Shown here one piece after another: positions 1 to 7,812 of a stretch of DNA of 25,093 nucleotides. Each line of letters opens with the position of its first letter. Positions within the stretch are counted from its first letter, which is position 1. Below the pieces are notes generated by a model. The model ran no database searches. It saw nothing but the letters and a program-made list of their open reading frames with translations, and was not told the origin of the DNA. The translations under genes and the position numbers were made by a program. The stretch is from Hungatella sp. UBA3048 (GTDB taxonomy: Bacteria; Bacillota; Clostridia; Lachnospirales; Lachnospiraceae). The stretch lies in NCBI GenBank assembly GCA_002367105.1, contig DFCS01000036.1:10233-35325 (forward strand), in the 5' to 3' direction.

Positions 1-1221
1 AAGCGTGTGCTGGGTATTCCGGATCACTCTCTGTCTTCCTGCCCTGGCCGTACCGGAGAGGATACTAAGGCAAGTAAAGTTTTTATGTCTAACATGCGCA
101 GTAAATTCAATCAATACGGGCTTGAATTTTTTGAACCAAATTCGCCTGAGCAAGGTATTGTACATGTTGTCGGGCCGGATTTGGGGATATCATTACCCGG
201 CATGACACTTGTCTGCGGTGACAGCCATACCTGTACCCACGGCGCCATTGGCGCGCTTGCATGGGGTATTGGAACCAGTGAGCAATACCATGTTCTATGT
301 ACTCAAACGCTGAATGTTAAAAGACCTAAAACCATGAGAATTAATATTGAAGGTTCGCTTAGTGAAGATGTAGGCCCTATGGACGTCATATTGTCCATCA
401 TAGCAAAATATGGTACAGATTTTGCCAATGGTTATGCCGTTGAATTCTCAGGCAGTGTCATTCGCGCCATGGACATGGATGGCCGCATGACGGTATGCAA
501 TTTATGTGTTGAGTTAGGGACCGAGTACGGACTCATTTCGCCGGATGAAAAAACCTTTGCATACCTGAAGAGCAGAAAATATGCACCAACCGGTGAAATG
601 TATGAACAAATGATCTCTCACTGCAAAGAAATAGCTTCTACACCGGAAAGCATATTCGACAAAGAAATTACCGTAGATGTTACCGGTCTTGAGCGTCAGG
701 TCAGTTGGGGAATTTCACCTGCCCATACCATTGGCATTCATGATGTGATACCGGATCTTTCGCAAACGCGATCCGAAAAAGATCGGAAGGGATTTGCAGA
801 AGCATATACATACATGGGCTTTAAAGCCAAAGATGCAATTGCCGGCATTGCTGTTGACCGGGTGTTTATAGGTTCTTGTTCAAACGGAAGACTTTCTAAT
901 ATTAAATTAGTCGCCGGACTTGTAAAGGGTAAAAAAGTGGCCGAACATGTAGAGGCCTGGGTAGTTCCCGGTTCCCAGCAAGTCAAAAAGGATGCAGAAG
1001 CATTGGGACTGGACGCTATAATTAAGGAAGCCGGCTTTTTATGGGGAGAACCTGGCTGTTCTCTTTGTAGCGGCAGCAACGGAGAATCCATTCCGGCCGG
1101 TAAACGCTGCGTATCTACGACGAACCGAAATTTTATTGGCCGTCAGGGCAAGGGCGCACGCACTCATTTATCAAGCCCGTATACGGCGGCATTAGCAGCC
1201 ATATATGGAAAAATAGTATAA
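1..1221 (+). CDS. Aconitase-family hydro-lyase large subunit (LeuC-like, possibly dimethylmaleate hydratase), 5' truncated
   Basis: Large subunit of a two-subunit [4Fe-4S] hydro-lyase related to 3-isopropylmalate dehydratase. The reading frame is open from base 1 (Lys, Arg, Val...), so the true start lies outside the window; the GTG at 7 is internal. About 407 residues remain. Visible family marks are GDSHTCTHGA near the N-terminus, the cluster cysteines (codons at 877, 1057 and 1066, the last two in GCSLC), and the C-terminal TNRNFIGRQGKGARTHL block. The usual SCTNSR is SCSNGR here, and the usual GCSMCLAMN is GCSLCSGSN, which argues against an ordinary leucine enzyme. The small subunit follows after 13 bp, with a transporter and a C-C lyase downstream and no leuA/leuB. 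The family is secure. The substrate is inferred: dimethylmaleate is the best precedent, with another alkyl-malate equally possible. Confidence 0.85.
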   Translation, partial: KRVLGIPDHSLSSCPGRTGEDTKASKVFMSNMRSKFNQYGLEFFEPNSPEQGIVHVVGPDLGISLPGMTLVCGDSHTCTHGAIGALAWGIGTSEQYHVLCTQTLNVKRPKTMRINIEGSLSEDVGPMDVILSIIAKYGTDFANGYAVEFSGSVIRAMDMDGRMTVCNLCVELGTEYGLISPDEKTFAYLKSRKYAPTGEMYEQMISHCKEIASTPESIFDKEITVDVTGLERQVSWGISPAHTIGIHDVIPDLSQTRSEKDRKGFAEAYTYMGFKAKDAIAGIAVDRVFIGSCSNGRLSNIKLVAGLVKGKKVAEHVEAWVVPGSQQVKKDAEALGLDAIIKEAGFLWGEPGCSLCSGSNGESIPAGKRCVSTTNRNFIGRQGKGARTHLSSPYTAALAAIYGKIV

Positions 1222-1234
1222 GAGGGAGGATGCA

Positions 1235-1852
1235 ATGAAGAAGTTTGAACATGTTAAAAGCGTTGCGGTACCATGGTTACTGCCAAACATTGACACAGAT
1301 GTCATTACACCGATGAAACGGATCCTGTACAATATGGAAGAAATGGGAAAATATTCTTTCGCTCCATACAGATTTGCTGACGGTGATGGGGATAATGACG
1401 AGTTAAACCCGAAGTTTCCTTTGAATCAGCCACAGTTTAGAGACTCAAAAATCATGCTGGTCGGTGAAAACTTTGGATGCGGCAGTTCACGCGAAACGGC
1501 GGCAATCGCCATAGCGGAGATTGGAATTCGATGTTTGATTGCGCCAAGCTTTGGCGGGATTTTTTTTAAAAACTGTTTTCAGCAGGGCATTCTGCCTATT
1601 GTCCTGCCCATGGAAATGATACATCATTTGGCCGCTTTACAGGGGGAAATAGAGATTGATCTTGAAAATTGCCAAATTATATGCCCAGATGGCAGGCAGG
1701 TTCCATTCGAGGTCGAAGCTTCACGCCGGCGCATGCTTTTAGAGGGCTTAGATGATGTTATGCTGACGCTAAAGAAGGAAGGGCGCACACGTGAATTCAT
1801 TGAAAAAGATTCCATGCTGCGGCCATGGGTCTATCGGAATGTACTGATTTGA
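1235..1852 (+). CDS. Aconitase-family hydro-lyase small subunit (LeuD-like)
   Basis: Swivelling small subunit that pairs with the preceding large subunit. It has 205 residues, the usual length for the E. coli-type LeuD, and starts at ATG 1235 behind GGGAGG. The N-terminal NIDTDVITP matches the family NxDTDxIIP motif. The substrate-recognition stretch just after it is MKRIL, where E. coli LeuD has KQFL, and the mid-domain GENFGCGSSRE motif is intact. The segment after SSRE is TAAIAIAEIG rather than HAPWAL. Together with the altered large subunit this suggests a substrate other than isopropylmalate. The gene lies in an apparent operon with the large subunit (13 bp upstream) and the carrier (25 bp downstream). 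A misannotated but genuine LeuD cannot be excluded from sequence alone. Confidence 0.85.
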   Translation: MKKFEHVKSVAVPWLLPNIDTDVITPMKRILYNMEEMGKYSFAPYRFADGDGDNDELNPKFPLNQPQFRDSKIMLVGENFGCGSSRETAAIAIAEIGIRCLIAPSFGGIFFKNCFQQGILPIVLPMEMIHHLAALQGEIEIDLENCQIICPDGRQVPFEVEASRRRMLLEGLDDVMLTLKKEGRTREFIEKDSMLRPWVYRNVLI

Positions 1853-1877
1853 AAAGAATAAGAGAGAGGTGATCCTT

Positions 1878-3173
1878 ATGAATATGGCTATTGTTATGTT
1901 GATCGTTATTGTGTTAGCGATTGCGATTGGGTTTAAAACTAATATTAATATTGGTGTTCTCGCGATGGTCTTCTCCTACATAGCGGGCTGTTATGTGATG
2001 GGTTTGAAGGCGTCGGCCATTGTTGCTATGTGGCCCATCAAGATTTTTTTCATTCTTGTGTCCGTTTCATTCTTTTACAATTTTGCCACTTTAAATGGCT
2101 CTTTAGACAAATTAGCGCTTAACATACTTTACAGGTTTGGGAAACAGTCCAAGATCATTCCTTTTGTGGCATTTGCGGCGGCCTGGCTTATGTCCGGAAT
2201 GGGCGCCGGGCCATACGGTATTATATTTTTGTTATGTCCGATCTTATTTGTCATCTGCAATAAGATTAATATGAACAAATTAATGATTGGATTAGCAGTA
2301 TATTTTGGCGCGGTCAGCGGCGGCGCTTTCCCTACAAGCTCGACTGGAGCTGTCGTCAAAGCAATCATTTCCGATGCAGGATTTGCTGATTCTTCTATGT
2401 CTTTTATATTTACAATTTTTATCTGTGAAACCCTGGCTTTTTTGCTGTTTTTCACTATTATGTACTTCTTTGTATTTAAGGGCTATCAAACCGGCAATCA
2501 AAATGTTGCCATTGATAAACCCGAACCGTACACAGACGCACAGAAAAAGAGCCTTGCATTAATTGCTGTTTTCATTTTACTTTTACTGGGCCCATATTTG
2601 TTGGCCATACCGTTTGCAAACAGCTCGGTAGTGAAAGCTCTGGTTCAATATAATGATGTGGGCTTCATTGCTCTTTTGATGGCTGTGGTATCGTCTTTGC
2701 TGAAACTGGCGGATGAGAGAAAAGCACTTGCTTCAGTACCGTGGAATACCGTTATTATGATCAGCGGTGTGGGGATTATCGTAGGTGTTGCAGTTAATGC
2801 GGGAACTGTCGATATGATGATTAATGCTGTAAGCGCTACAGAAAACAGTCGGTTTGTTCCGGCTTTCATGAGCGGAATCGCGGGGATTATGACTCTGTTC
2901 AGCAGCGCAACCGGGGTTGTTTTTCCCACACTTTATCCTATGGTCAAAGGGATCGCTGAAGCAACGGGTCTAACGCCTGGGCTGCTGTTTACTGTCATTG
3001 CAACTGGTTCTGTATTTGCCGGCATGTCGCCGTTGTCTGCATGCGGCGGACTGATTATGGGCTGTGTGTCCGAGAATGAAATTAAAAGTATATACAAGAA
3101 TCTTTTCATAGTTTCAGGCGCCGGCATAGTATTTAGCATGTTTTTATCCTTTGCAGCGACCTTAATCATCTAA
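1878..3173 (+). CDS. MatC/ion-transporter superfamily dicarboxylate carrier
   Basis: Hydrophobic integral membrane protein of about 431 residues with roughly eleven to twelve membrane segments. The N-terminal half resembles the MatC malonate/dicarboxylate carriers: INIGVLAMV near residue 20, then a long first repeat and the small-residue re-entrant stretch GAVSGGAFPTSSTG. A second repeat carries GIAGIMTLFSSATGVV. I place the start at ATG 1878 rather than the in-frame GTG at 1869, because GAGAGGTGA (1863-1871) is an ideally spaced ribosome binding site for 1878 and overlaps the GTG. Its position between the hydro-lyase and the lyase makes it the probable uptake system for the dicarboxylate they metabolise, likely by cation symport. 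The family is moderately sure; the substrate is unknown. Confidence 0.72.
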   Translation: MNMAIVMLIVIVLAIAIGFKTNINIGVLAMVFSYIAGCYVMGLKASAIVAMWPIKIFFILVSVSFFYNFATLNGSLDKLALNILYRFGKQSKIIPFVAFAAAWLMSGMGAGPYGIIFLLCPILFVICNKINMNKLMIGLAVYFGAVSGGAFPTSSTGAVVKAIISDAGFADSSMSFIFTIFICETLAFLLFFTIMYFFVFKGYQTGNQNVAIDKPEPYTDAQKKSLALIAVFILLLLGPYLLAIPFANSSVVKALVQYNDVGFIALLMAVVSSLLKLADERKALASVPWNTVIMISGVGIIVGVAVNAGTVDMMINAVSATENSRFVPAFMSGIAGIMTLFSSATGVVFPTLYPMVKGIAEATGLTPGLLFTVIATGSVFAGMSPLSACGGLIMGCVSENEIKSIYKNLFIVSGAGIVFSMFLSFAATLII

Positions 3174-3198
3174 ATCAATATTTTAAGAAGGAGTGTTT

Positions 3199-4068
3199 AT
3201 GTTGAACAATGCAAAAAAATTAAGACAATTACTTTTAGGAAAAGAACTTATTCTTGCCCCTGGCGTTTATGACGCATTTTCTGCCAGGATTGTTTCGGAA
3301 ACCGGATTTTCAGCCGTATATATGTCAGGAGCCTGTGTGGCGCACAGCCTGCTCGGCAAACCCGACATTGGATTAACTACCCTCACTGAGATGACAACAG
3401 CGGCCAGGAATATTGTGCTTGCCGCCGGAGAAACGCCGGTAATCGCTGATGCTGACAACGGTTATGGCGGGCTCTTGAACGTAATGCGTACAGTCAATGA
3501 GTATGAGTGTGCCGGGGTAGCTTGTATTCAATTAGAAGATCAAGTGTTTCCTAAGCGCTGCGGGCATATGGAAGGAAAAGAAGTAATTCCGAAGGATGAG
3601 ATGATAGCAAAAATAAAAGCTGCCATCGCCGCAAAGAATAATCCGGATACTGTTATTATGGCTCGTACTGACGCCAGAGCCGTCACCGGTTTTGATGACG
3701 CGCTTGACCGTGCAAAGGCCTATGCCCAGGCTGGAGCAGATGTGATTTTCTTTGAAGCCCCGCAGTCGGTTGATGAGATGAGGGAAATCAATCAGGCCCT
3801 CAATGTACCGTTGCTTGTGAACATGGTGGAAATGGGTAAAACACCACTTATGAGCAAACAAGAACTGGAAGAAATCGGATATAAAATCGCGATCTATCCA
3901 GGCACAGTTATGATGGCTGTATCCAAAACAATTGCACAAGTTTCCGGGCAGCTGCTTAAACAGGGAACCTCCTCTGCATTTCTTGACCAGCTCATAACAT
4001 TTAAGGAATTTAACGAAAGAATACATCTCCAGGAACTTAGAGATATGGAAAAGTCCTTTCTTAAGTAG
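3199..4068 (+). CDS. Isocitrate lyase/PEP mutase superfamily C-C lyase (2,3-dimethylmalate lyase or methylisocitrate lyase type)
   Basis: TIM-barrel Mg2+-dependent lyase of 289 residues from ATG 3199, which sits behind AAGAAGGAG; an in-frame GTG at 3193 overlaps that site and is less likely. Visible motifs are YMSGA (41-45), metal-binding DADNGYGG (84-91), QLEDQ (111-115) and the flexible-loop KRCGH with catalytic Cys121. This Cys marks true 2-alkylmalate or isocitrate type lyases and is missing from the oxaloacetate-decarboxylase branch. Such enzymes split a substituted malate into pyruvate (or glyoxylate/succinate analogues) plus a carboxylate. In Eubacterium barkeri a relative cleaves 2,3-dimethylmalate to pyruvate and propionate, next to a LeuCD-like dimethylmaleate hydratase, which is the gene pairing seen here. 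Methylisocitrate lyase is the main alternative; no methylcitrate synthase is in view. Confidence 0.8.
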   Translation: MLNNAKKLRQLLLGKELILAPGVYDAFSARIVSETGFSAVYMSGACVAHSLLGKPDIGLTTLTEMTTAARNIVLAAGETPVIADADNGYGGLLNVMRTVNEYECAGVACIQLEDQVFPKRCGHMEGKEVIPKDEMIAKIKAAIAAKNNPDTVIMARTDARAVTGFDDALDRAKAYAQAGADVIFFEAPQSVDEMREINQALNVPLLVNMVEMGKTPLMSKQELEEIGYKIAIYPGTVMMAVSKTIAQVSGQLLKQGTSSAFLDQLITFKEFNERIHLQELRDMEKSFLK

Positions 4069-4109
4069 TGCTTTTCCGAAATCGCCGAGGCGCTTTTGGA
4101 AAAGCACTA
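4066..4109. repeat. 12-bp-arm inverted repeat overlapping the lyase stop codon
   Basis: TAGTGCTTTTCC (4066-4077) pairs perfectly with GGAAAAGCACTA (4098-4109), and an inner CGCC/GGCG extends the hairpin. The TAG of the lyase gene is the first triplet of the stem. No T-run follows on the plus strand, so it is a transcript-end or processing hairpin rather than a textbook intrinsic terminator. Confidence 0.6.
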
Positions 4110-4224
4110 GCCCACTTCACGGACAGCGGCAATACTGCCTCCAAAGTACAGGAAGCCATAGCCTACTTAGTAAGTACGGGTGTAATCGGCAATTTATTTG
4201 ACTGTATTGGACAACGAATAGCAA

Positions 4225-4309
4225 AGTCAAGGGCAAACCTGCCTAAAGACAGGGGCGCAAAGCTACAGGGTCTACGGTGTTATCTAACGCCATGATAGCC
4301 TGGCTGACA
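4225..4309 (+). promoter_or_regulatory. Cyclic di-GMP-I (GEMM-I) riboswitch aptamer
   Basis: The plus strand carries the characteristic GEMM-I core: AAGGGCAAACCTG (from 4229), then a short hairpin closed by CCTG/CAGG, then GGGGCGCAAAGC (4252-4263), then an AGGGTCTACGG strand. A stem follows (GGTGTT/AACGCC) and the closing GATAGCCTGGCTGAC. GTCA at 4226-4229 can pair with TGAC at 4305-4308 to form P1. This matches the known consensus (GGGCAAACC, GGGACGCAAAGCC, GGUAGCcGGGUUACC) in order and spacing. The strange point is the context: no plus-strand gene follows, because the next gene is convergent. The spurious reading frames crossing it are not genes. Confidence 0.85.
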
Positions 4310-4374
4310 AAACCGAACAAGGGCCTGCCCTCTTTAACTGAGGGCAAGCCCTTGCTCACTTTTACGGTTTTTGT
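4307..4374. terminator. Large composite hairpin, riboswitch expression platform and/or bidirectional terminator
   Basis: CAAGGGCCTGCCCTC (4318-4332) pairs with GAGGGCAAGCCCTTG (4340-4354) over 14 of 15 positions around a TTTAACT loop. An outer helix, ACAAAACCG (4307-4315) with CGGTTTTTGT (4365-4374), can extend it. The outer 5' arm overlaps the 3' strand of riboswitch P1, as expected for a ligand-controlled terminator on the plus strand. On the minus strand the same hairpin is followed by TTCGGTTTTG and would end the ten-gene operon. Confidence 0.65.
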
Positions 4375-4411
4375 GCGGGCAGTCTTTGGCAAAGATCAGT
4401 TCAGGTCTGGC

Positions 4412-4828
4412 TTATTTTGGTGCCATTACCGTAGCATTACCCTGTACCACAATTTCACCATTTTGATTTGTCGCCACCGTCTCCAGCTTCAGACGGTTCT
4501 TTTCTTCTATTATATCAATTACCGTAAGCACTGCTGTTATTGTATCATTGATATAAACCGGCTTTACAAATCTTACTTCCTGCCCCATGTAGATTGTACC
4601 CGGCCCCGGCAGACTGGTTCCAAGTATTGTAGAAAAAAGTGAAGAAATCAGCATACCATGAGCGATGCGCGCTTCAAAAATAGTGTTCTTAGCATATTCG
4701 GCGTTAATGTGAGCCGGGTTAAAATCCCCGGTAATTCCGGCAAACTGATAGATATCCGACTCCGTAATTGTTTTAGAAAATTCGGCACTGTCACCGACAT
4801 TTATTTGATCAATTGTTAACCCTTTCAT
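4412..4828 (-). CDS. MaoC-family (R)-specific enoyl-CoA hydratase
   Basis: Hot-dog-fold hydratase of 138 residues, the size of single-domain PhaJ enzymes. The hydratase motif is present as GDFNPAH with the catalytic pair Asp35 and His40, followed by the GMLISSLFS helix. PhaJ-type enzymes interconvert trans-2-enoyl-CoA and (R)-3-hydroxyacyl-CoA in the cytoplasm. It is the last gene of the operon, and its ATG overlaps the etfA stop as ATGA, implying translational coupling. The operon also holds an ordinary crotonase making the (S)-isomer, so this enzyme probably either acts on a different acyl-CoA or supplies an (R)-hydroxyacyl intermediate. The family is certain; the physiological substrate is not. 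Confidence 0.88.
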   Translation of the reverse strand: MKGLTIDQINVGDSAEFSKTITESDIYQFAGITGDFNPAHINAEYAKNTIFEARIAHGMLISSLFSTILGTSLPGPGTIYMGQEVRFVKPVYINDTITAVLTVIDIIEEKNRLKLETVATNQNGEIVVQGNATVMAPK

Positions 4829-5832
4829 AGATATGCCTGCTCCTTTATCTGTTTTATCAGCAGAGGAATAATCTTTCCTGCGTCACCAACAACACCATAA
4901 TCGGCAATTTCGAAAATGGGCGCGGTTTCATCCTTATTGACGGCTATAATAATATCACTTTCTTCCATTCCTGCAAGGTGCTGAATCGCCCCTGAGATCC
5001 CGCATGCAATATAAAGATTAGGTCTGACAGTTTTGCCGGTCTGTCCCACCTGCCGGTCCTTTTCCTGCCATCCGGCATCCACTGCAGCACGGGAAGCAGC
5101 AACTGTCCCGCCCAGAACCTCTGCCAGTTCTTCCAGCACCGCAAAATTCTCCGCGCTGCCCATTCCCCTTCCGCCGGATATCAGTACTTTTGCATCCATG
5201 ATATCCATGCGTTCATTTACTTTTTTTATAATTTCCAGAATCTCAACATTTTTGCTGTTTTCCAGTTCATTTACTTGATAAAACTCAATCTTGCCTTCTG
5301 TGTCTTCCCGTAGTTTTGTGCACTGCATAACGCCGGGGCGGACGGTAGCCATCTGCGGACGGTGCTCCGGACACAGGATTGTTGCCATAATATTGCCGCC
5401 AAAAGCAGGCCTTGTCATCATCAAGTGATTGGTTTCTTCCTGAATTTCCAATTTGGTACAATCGGCTGTTAATCCGGTATGCACGCGAGCCGATACCCGC
5501 GGTGCCAAATCTCTGCCAATCGCAGTTGCGCCATATAGCAGGATTTCCGGTTTATATGTCTCAACCACTGCCGTCAATGCCGCAGTATAGGGTTCTGTCA
5601 TATAGGTTTCCAGCACCGGATGATCAACAATAATCACACGATCCGCACCATACCGGACCAGTTCTGCAGCCAGGTATTCAATTTGACTGCCCAAAAGAAC
5701 CGCAGTTACCTCAGTATTCAGTGCTGCTGCTAATTCAACCCCTTTGCCCAGCAATTCAAAGGTTACCCTTGAAACTTTTTTGTCAACCTGCTGGGCATAA
5801 ACAAAAACACCTTTATATTCTTTCTGAATCAT
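4825..5832 (-). CDS. etfA: Electron transfer flavoprotein alpha subunit
   Basis: FAD-binding alpha subunit of Etf, about 335 residues. The C-terminal FAD domain is clear: GRGMGSAENF, then AASRAAVDAGW, then QVGQTGKTVRP, and ACGISGAIQHLAGM. It accepts electrons from the acyl-CoA dehydrogenase two genes upstream, and in clostridia often forms a bifurcating Bcd-EtfAB complex. I start at ATG 5832 because GGAGGTGA lies just upstream; the earlier in-frame ATG at 5847 contains that ribosome binding site (ATGGAGGTG). It follows etfB after 24 bp and overlaps the MaoC gene by four bases. Whether this Etf bifurcates (reducing ferredoxin) is not decided by what I can read. Confidence 0.95.
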   Translation of the reverse strand: MIQKEYKGVFVYAQQVDKKVSRVTFELLGKGVELAAALNTEVTAVLLGSQIEYLAAELVRYGADRVIIVDHPVLETYMTEPYTAALTAVVETYKPEILLYGATAIGRDLAPRVSARVHTGLTADCTKLEIQEETNHLMMTRPAFGGNIMATILCPEHRPQMATVRPGVMQCTKLREDTEGKIEFYQVNELENSKNVEILEIIKKVNERMDIMDAKVLISGGRGMGSAENFAVLEELAEVLGGTVAASRAAVDAGWQEKDRQVGQTGKTVRPNLYIACGISGAIQHLAGMEESDIIIAVNKDETAPIFEIADYGVVGDAGKIIPLLIKQIKEQAYL

Positions 5833-5856
5833 ATGTTTCACCTCCATATTATCTAG

Positions 5857-6642
5857 CTAAATAACAAATTTTTCTTTCATCTGTCCAAGCAGCCACTCTG
5901 CCGCTTCCGGTGCATCCAGATGGACAATAGTTCCTTTCCCCTTAACAGCCTTAGTAAAGGATTTGAATACCCTGGTAGGAGAGCCTTTCAAACCGATATT
6001 GCCATCCTCCACATCAAGGTCTGCCCTTGCAAGCATCTTTATTTCTTTCTCATGATAAGCTTCTTTAATTCCGCCAGGGGTCATATATCTGGGTTGATTA
6101 AGCTCTGATAAAGCAGTGATCAGGCACGGCATTTTAGCCTTTATCACATGACTGCGATCTTCATACTGTCTTTTAACAACCACATATTCATCTATAATCT
6201 CGATATCTTCCGCATAACTGATGCCGGGGAGATCTAAATGTTCCGCAATCTGCGGGCCTACCTGGGCCGTATCTCCGTCAATTGCCTGGCGGCCTGTGAT
6301 AATCAAATCATAACCACCTATTTTACGGATGGCTGACGCAATGGTTGAACTGGTTGCCCAGGTATCCGCTCCGCCAAATGCCCTGTCAGAAATCAGGTAT
6401 GCTTCATCGGCACCCATTGCCAGGGCCTCTCTTAAAGCGACATCAGCCTGCAGCGGGCCCATAGTTAAAACGATAACCTTTCCCCCATGGGCATCTTTTA
6501 AACGCAGGGCGGCTTCCAGTCCTGCCTTGTCATCAGGATTGATAATGCTGGGAACACCATCACGGATTAAGGTGCCGGTTTCCGGATTCAATCTTACCTC
6601 AGTAGTGTCCGGAACCTGCTTGATACACACAATAATATTCAT
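5857..6642 (-). CDS. etfB: Electron transfer flavoprotein beta subunit
   Basis: Beta subunit of Etf, 261 residues, starting at ATG 6642 behind GGAGG. The N-terminus MNIIVCIKQVPDT is typical, and the nucleotide-binding GRQAIDGDTAQVGPQIAEHL is the form common in clostridial and acidaminococcal Etf, including characterised bifurcating ones; mitochondrial-type Etf usually reads AIDDDCNQTG here. With EtfA it links butyryl-CoA-type dehydrogenase to NADH and possibly ferredoxin. It lies 11 bp after the acyl-CoA dehydrogenase gene. The bifurcating assignment is an inference from motif and context. Confidence 0.95.
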   Translation of the reverse strand: MNIIVCIKQVPDTTEVRLNPETGTLIRDGVPSIINPDDKAGLEAALRLKDAHGGKVIVLTMGPLQADVALREALAMGADEAYLISDRAFGGADTWATSSTIASAIRKIGGYDLIITGRQAIDGDTAQVGPQIAEHLDLPGISYAEDIEIIDEYVVVKRQYEDRSHVIKAKMPCLITALSELNQPRYMTPGGIKEAYHEKEIKMLARADLDVEDGNIGLKGSPTRVFKSFTKAVKGKGTIVHLDAPEAAEWLLGQMKEKFVI

Positions 6643-6653
6643 CTTATCCTCCT

Positions 6654-7793
6654 CTATTTCAGCAATGCACCGGAGATAACCATTCTCTGGACTTCACTGG
6701 TACCTTCATAAATCTCTGTAATCTTCGCATCACGCATCATCCGCTCTAGCGGATAATCCCTGGTATAACCATAACCGCCGTACAGCTGGACACACTTTGT
6801 CGTTACAGACATTGCCGTTTCCGAAGCATAAAGCTTCGCTATTGCTGCCTCCACTGAAAAGCGGCTCTTATTATCTTTGGCACATGCTGCCTGATAGACA
6901 AGAAGCCTGGCCGCTTCAATCCTCGTTTTCATATCAGCAAGCTGAAACTGCGTATTTTGAAAAGCTGACAGGCTTCTGCCGAACTGTTTACGCTCTTTTA
7001 CATAATCTACCGTTTCATCCAAAGCACCTTGTGCAATTCCAAGTGCCTGGGCAGCAATCCCAATCCGTCCTCCGTCAAGGGTACCCATCGCAATCCCAAA
7101 ACCTTTTCCTTCTGCTCCCAGCAGATTTTCTCTGGGAACCTTGCAGTTTTCAAATACCAGTTCTGTTGTAGAAGAACCCCTGACCCCCATTTTCAATTCC
7201 TTCTTGCCAATAGAAAAACCTTCAAATCCTTTTTCTACAATAAAAGCCGAGATCCCTCTATTTCCTTTGCTCTTATCAGTCATTGCCATCACTATGTAGA
7301 CATCAGCCACACCGCCGTTGGTAATAAAAATCTTCGTCCCATTCAGGATATAATAATCACCATCGAGAACCGCTTTTGTCTGCTGTCCGGCGGAATCTGT
7401 TCCTGCTGCCGGTTCGGTCAGGCCGAAAGCGCCGATTTTTTCTCCTTTAGCCAGAGGGATTAAGTATTTCTCTTTTTGCTGTTTCGTACCATATTTATTA
7501 ATTGGATCCGCACATAAAGAGGTATGGGCGGAAACAACCACTCCTGTGGTTGCGCAAGCCCGGCTCAGTTCTTCTACACAGATCGCATAGGTTAAACTGT
7601 CACATCCCTGCCCGCCGAATTCTTTGGCGAATGGAATCCCCATAAAACCATAATGTGCCATTTTCTCAACTGTTTCCTGAGGAAACCGCTCCATTTCATC
7701 CAGTTCCTGTGCTAATGGTTTCACCTGTTCTTCCGCAAAGCTGCGGAATAATTGTCTGGTTAGTTCCTGTTCTTTACTCCACTCAAAATTCAT
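6654..7793 (-). CDS. Short-chain acyl-CoA dehydrogenase (butyryl-CoA dehydrogenase type)
   Basis: FAD-dependent acyl-CoA dehydrogenase of about 379 residues. Visible are the flavin-site stretches GLTEPAAGTDSAGQQTKA and IFITNGGVADVYIVMA, the GGRIGIAAQALGIAQGALD region, and the C-terminal IYEGTSEVQR whose first Glu (about residue 363) is the catalytic base of the butyryl/short-chain subfamily. I prefer ATG 7793 over ATG 7808: GGAGG lies eight bases before it and the longer form lacks a ribosome binding site. It probably reduces crotonyl-CoA (or an analogue) with electrons from the adjacent EtfAB. A role in oxidising the acyl-CoA released by BKACE is also possible. Exact chain length is not readable. 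Confidence 0.93.
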   Translation of the reverse strand: MNFEWSKEQELTRQLFRSFAEEQVKPLAQELDEMERFPQETVEKMAHYGFMGIPFAKEFGGQGCDSLTYAICVEELSRACATTGVVVSAHTSLCADPINKYGTKQQKEKYLIPLAKGEKIGAFGLTEPAAGTDSAGQQTKAVLDGDYYILNGTKIFITNGGVADVYIVMAMTDKSKGNRGISAFIVEKGFEGFSIGKKELKMGVRGSSTTELVFENCKVPRENLLGAEGKGFGIAMGTLDGGRIGIAAQALGIAQGALDETVDYVKERKQFGRSLSAFQNTQFQLADMKTRIEAARLLVYQAACAKDNKSRFSVEAAIAKLYASETAMSVTTKCVQLYGGYGYTRDYPLERMMRDAKITEIYEGTSEVQRMVISGALLK

Positions 7794-7812
7794 CCTGTTT
7801 TCCTCCATTGAC

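Noticed and set aside
1..1852. Assignment as leucine biosynthesis leuC-leuD
   Set aside because: No leuA/leuB, altered active-site and substrate-loop motifs, and catabolic neighbours make it less likely, though not excluded.
3532..4107. 191-codon minus-strand frame opposite the lyase gene
   Set aside because: Shadow of the well-conserved lyase; its sequence is His/Cys/Phe-rich as expected for antisense reading.
4068..4295. 75-codon plus-strand frame after the lyase gene
   Set aside because: It runs through the inverted repeat and the c-di-GMP aptamer; its composition comes from the conserved RNA and no ribosome binding site precedes it.
4277..4642. 121-codon plus-strand frame over the riboswitch end and the MaoC gene
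   Set aside because: Antisense to a clear MaoC gene and starts inside the aptamer; no recognisable protein features.
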